DNA of 16,660 nucleotides, taken from contig DAZF01000073.1 of NCBI GenBank assembly GCA_002507205.1, positions 11,553 through 28,212 on the forward strand. The letters run 5' to 3'. The position numbers and the translations under genes were made by a program. Below the pieces are notes generated by a model. That model saw only the letters and a list, made by a program, of their open reading frames with translations, searched no databases and had not been told where the DNA came from. The DNA is from Methanolobus sp. UBA32. GTDB lineage: Archaea; Halobacteriota; Methanosarcinia; Methanosarcinales; Methanosarcinaceae. Positions 15,599 through 16,660 of the stretch are shown piece after piece (the first letter of the stretch is position 1; each line of letters opens with the position of its first letter).

Positions 15599-15988
15599 AT
15601 GCACAACGCAAACCAATACGTTTCGCAATTTGCAAATATATCTGATTTCCTCAAGGATGTCAAATATATCATATTGTTCTACGTACTTGGTGATTTCCTG
15701 ACAACTGCCCGGGCCCTCAACTATGGGTTTGAAGAAAATAATTTCCTGGCCGCGATATTCCAGAGCTATGGCGTAGAGTCCCTTCTGATCCTGAAGGTAT
15801 TCTTCCTTGTGATTGTTTACTGGAATTACAGAATGCTGAGAGAATCAGATTCAAAGTGGACAGATCTTCTGTGGGTAGTATCCAGAAAAAGTATCGCAAT
15901 TGTTGGTTTGTTCCTGGTGGTGAACAACCTTATGGTCATTTTCATGGAATGCAGCTTGCTGCAGATAATCCATACAATGACTTTTTAA
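15599..15988 (+). CDS. Small multi-pass membrane protein (DUF5658-like)
   Basis: A 129-residue integral membrane protein with three or four hydrophobic segments (about 21-38, 50-75, 95-112 and perhaps 113-127). The stretch GDFLTTARALNYGFEENNFLA resembles the 'DxLTT..AL..G..E.N' pattern of DUF5658-type small membrane proteins, a family of unknown function. No enzyme motif is visible. The gene is alone on the plus strand, with a TATA box at the right distance for a leaderless message. A T-rich stretch about 50 nt after the stop could end transcription. Confidence 0.75.
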   Translation: MHNANQYVSQFANISDFLKDVKYIILFYVLGDFLTTARALNYGFEENNFLAAIFQSYGVESLLILKVFFLVIVYWNYRMLRESDSKWTDLLWVVSRKSIAIVGLFLVVNNLMVIFMECSLLQIIHTMTF

Positions 15989-16029
15989 CTCCCTCAAAAA
16001 CGGAAAAACGATAGAAAAACGGCAAATTC

Positions 16030-16050
16030 CACCATTTTCCTTTTTAATTC
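16030..16050 (+). terminator. Possible T-rich terminator after the small membrane protein gene
   Basis: CATTTTCCTTTTTAATTC follows the stop codon of the plus-strand membrane protein by about 45 nt. Archaeal termination often needs only such U-rich tracts. There is no clear hairpin, so confidence is low. Confidence 0.3.
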
Positions 16051-16185
16051 TTGCTGTTATGTAATTTGATGAAGTTTTTCTAACCATGCAACAACAGGAT
16101 AAAAAGGACATTGTTTGAAAGTGTTATTGCAAACCAAAAGAAAATAGATAATTCCAATGAAATTAGTATATTTGATCTGGTAAGC

Positions 16186-16293
16186 TCACATGACAAACGC
16201 TGAGAACAGACCCAGACTTACCATCAGCAAAAGATATACAGATACCAGAAGTACAATTCTCAGTATTGTAGAAGTACCTTGCTTACTGAACAT
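16186..16293 (-). CDS. Putative 35-residue single-pass membrane protein
   Basis: A short frame, ATG at 16291-16293, TGA at 16186-16188. The product begins MFSKQGTSTILR and continues as an almost unbroken hydrophobic helix (about residues 10-35, rich in Val/Leu/Ile), giving one membrane segment with a short basic cytoplasmic N terminus. A clear archaeal TATA box TTTATAAG (16318-16325), with an A-rich BRE-like element before it, is centred about 28 nt upstream of the ATG. That is the spacing of a leaderless transcript. The plus strand has an antisense 44-codon frame over the same bases without promoter signals. I do not recognise the protein; the promoter geometry and hydrophobicity are the only support. 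Confidence 0.5.
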   Translation of the reverse strand: MFSKQGTSTILRIVLLVSVYLLLMVSLGLFSAFVM

Positions 16294-16317
16294 AACAGTT
16301 TTTAAAATAAACGGAAT

Positions 16318-16335
16318 CTTATAAATACTTTTTTC
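16318..16335 (-). promoter_or_regulatory. TATA/BRE promoter of the 35-residue membrane protein
   Basis: On the minus strand GTGAAAAAAG followed by TATTTATAAG matches the archaeal BRE plus TATA pattern. It predicts a transcription start within a few bases of the ATG at 16293. Confidence 0.5.
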
Positions 16336-16563
16336 ACAGTAAGAAACTTATGTAGGTATCAATCTTTACTAACATCCAATTTCCAATATTACAAAATAAA
16401 GGATTGATGAAAAGATAGTCTTTTATCAGGAAACATTTTCCTTTGAATGAAGAAAGAATCAAACAAGCATCAATAACTGATCATTCCTGCCAACAATAAA
16501 AAGAATGACATCATTTTCACGATGAAACCAAATTATAAAAAACAGGAGTGAAACTCGGTGATT
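16336..16563. other. AT-rich non-coding stretch
   Basis: No convincing gene, repeat or structured RNA is visible here. There are only frames of 16 codons or fewer that lack ribosome binding sites or properly placed promoters. Together with 15989-16185 this makes an unusually gene-poor segment next to the tRNA remnant. Confidence 0.5.
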
Positions 16564-16600
16564 AAAAACAAAAAAAGAAAAGGAACCCGGACAAGCCGGG
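16564..16600 (-). terminator. Intrinsic terminator downstream of the tRNA-like sequence
   Basis: On the minus strand CCCGG-CTTGT-CCGGG (16586-16600) forms a 5-bp GC stem with a 5-nt loop. It is followed by TTCC and a run of nearly pure T to 16564. It lies 13 nt after the tRNA-like 3' end and would stop its transcript. Confidence 0.65.
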
Positions 16601-16613
16601 ATTTAGGAAATTA

Positions 16614-16660
16614 CGCCCGAACCGGGATTCGAACTCACTATATAAAGGAGAGCACCCCGG
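16614..16660 (-). tRNA. 3' part of a tRNA, interrupted in the T arm and cut by the window edge
   Basis: On the minus strand the T loop TTCGAAT (16627-16633), the 3' strand of the T stem CCCGG (16622-16626), the acceptor strand TTCGGGC (16615-16621) and discriminator G (16614) are all in order. No CCA is encoded. The five bases directly before the T loop (GTGAG) do not pair with CCCGG. The correct partner CCGGG appears 22 nt further upstream (16656-16660). So either an intron-like insertion lies at position 53/54, or this is a 3' fragment left by an integration event. G73 with a G1-C72 pair fits Asp or Asn, but the anticodon is outside the window. Confidence 0.55.

Noticed and set aside
16000..16025. 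Short GAAAAACG direct repeat as a possible attachment site or CRISPR-like repeat
   Set aside because: Only two 8-bp copies in A-rich sequence; expected by chance.
15851..16111. 86-codon minus-strand frame overlapping the small membrane protein gene tail
   Set aside because: Overlaps the conserved membrane protein frame and lacks promoter or ribosome binding signals.
16190..16324. 44-codon plus-strand frame antisense to the 35-residue membrane protein
   Set aside because: No TATA box at a useful distance, no ribosome binding site and a composition with no pattern; the minus-strand frame has all the promoter signals.
16465..16516. Tiny hydrophobic minus-strand frame (14-16 codons)
   Set aside because: Too short to support, and the nearby TATA-like TTTATAAT is too close to the start codon.
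16559..16660. Plus-strand GTG frame open to the window edge, preceded by CAGGAG
   Set aside because: It reads straight through the terminator hairpin and the tRNA-like sequence, so it is almost certainly not coding.

Overview
This window looks like chromosome from a methanogenic archaeon of the Methanosarcinales, probably a marine or moderately halophilic member of the Methanosarcinaceae. The evidence is an ablA-ablB pair for the osmolyte N-epsilon-acetyl-beta-lysine, the archaeal purine enzyme PurP, archaeal Trm-G10, a type II methionine aminopeptidase, leaderless archaeal TATA promoters, and GGTGAT/GGAG-type ribosome binding sites. Genus cannot be fixed from the sequence alone. I see no transposase, integrase, CRISPR array or rRNA.

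Layout. 1-1427 (minus): leuD followed by a leuB-type dehydrogenase that runs off the left edge. 1619-2062 (plus): a small Lrp/AsnC regulator ending stop-to-stop against ablB. 2063-4202 (minus): ablA-ablB osmolyte operon, with a leader containing a large nested dyad. 4444-5742 (minus): a stand-alone HerA-like ATPase. 5972-8494 (minus): purP followed by a COG2509-type FAD dehydrogenase that has no ordinary start codon. 8636-11068 (plus): a membrane-anchored winged-helix protein, truA, and a YgjP/DUF45 metalloprotease-like gene, apparently one transcription unit. 11056-12087 (minus): trm-G10, overlapping the previous gene tail to tail. 12173-15384 (minus): an M24 Xaa-Pro peptidase, methionine aminopeptidase, a secreted protein of unknown function and a DUF1805 protein. 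15599-15988 (plus): a small multi-pass membrane protein. 15989-16660 is mostly non-coding and AT-rich. It holds a likely unannotated 35-residue membrane protein (minus), and at the right edge the 3' part of a tRNA on the minus strand followed by an intrinsic terminator.

Functionally most of the window is housekeeping: branched-chain amino acid synthesis, purine synthesis, tRNA modification and N-terminal protein processing. The ablAB pair adds salt adaptation. The less explained parts are the membrane-tethered regulator with a long glycosylatable acidic outer loop, the FAD enzyme with a possible AUU start behind a hairpin, the tiny membrane protein, the ablA leader structure, and a tRNA T-arm that looks interrupted by 22 nt. 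Nothing here clearly amounts to a new multi-gene system; these five are the leads I would follow.
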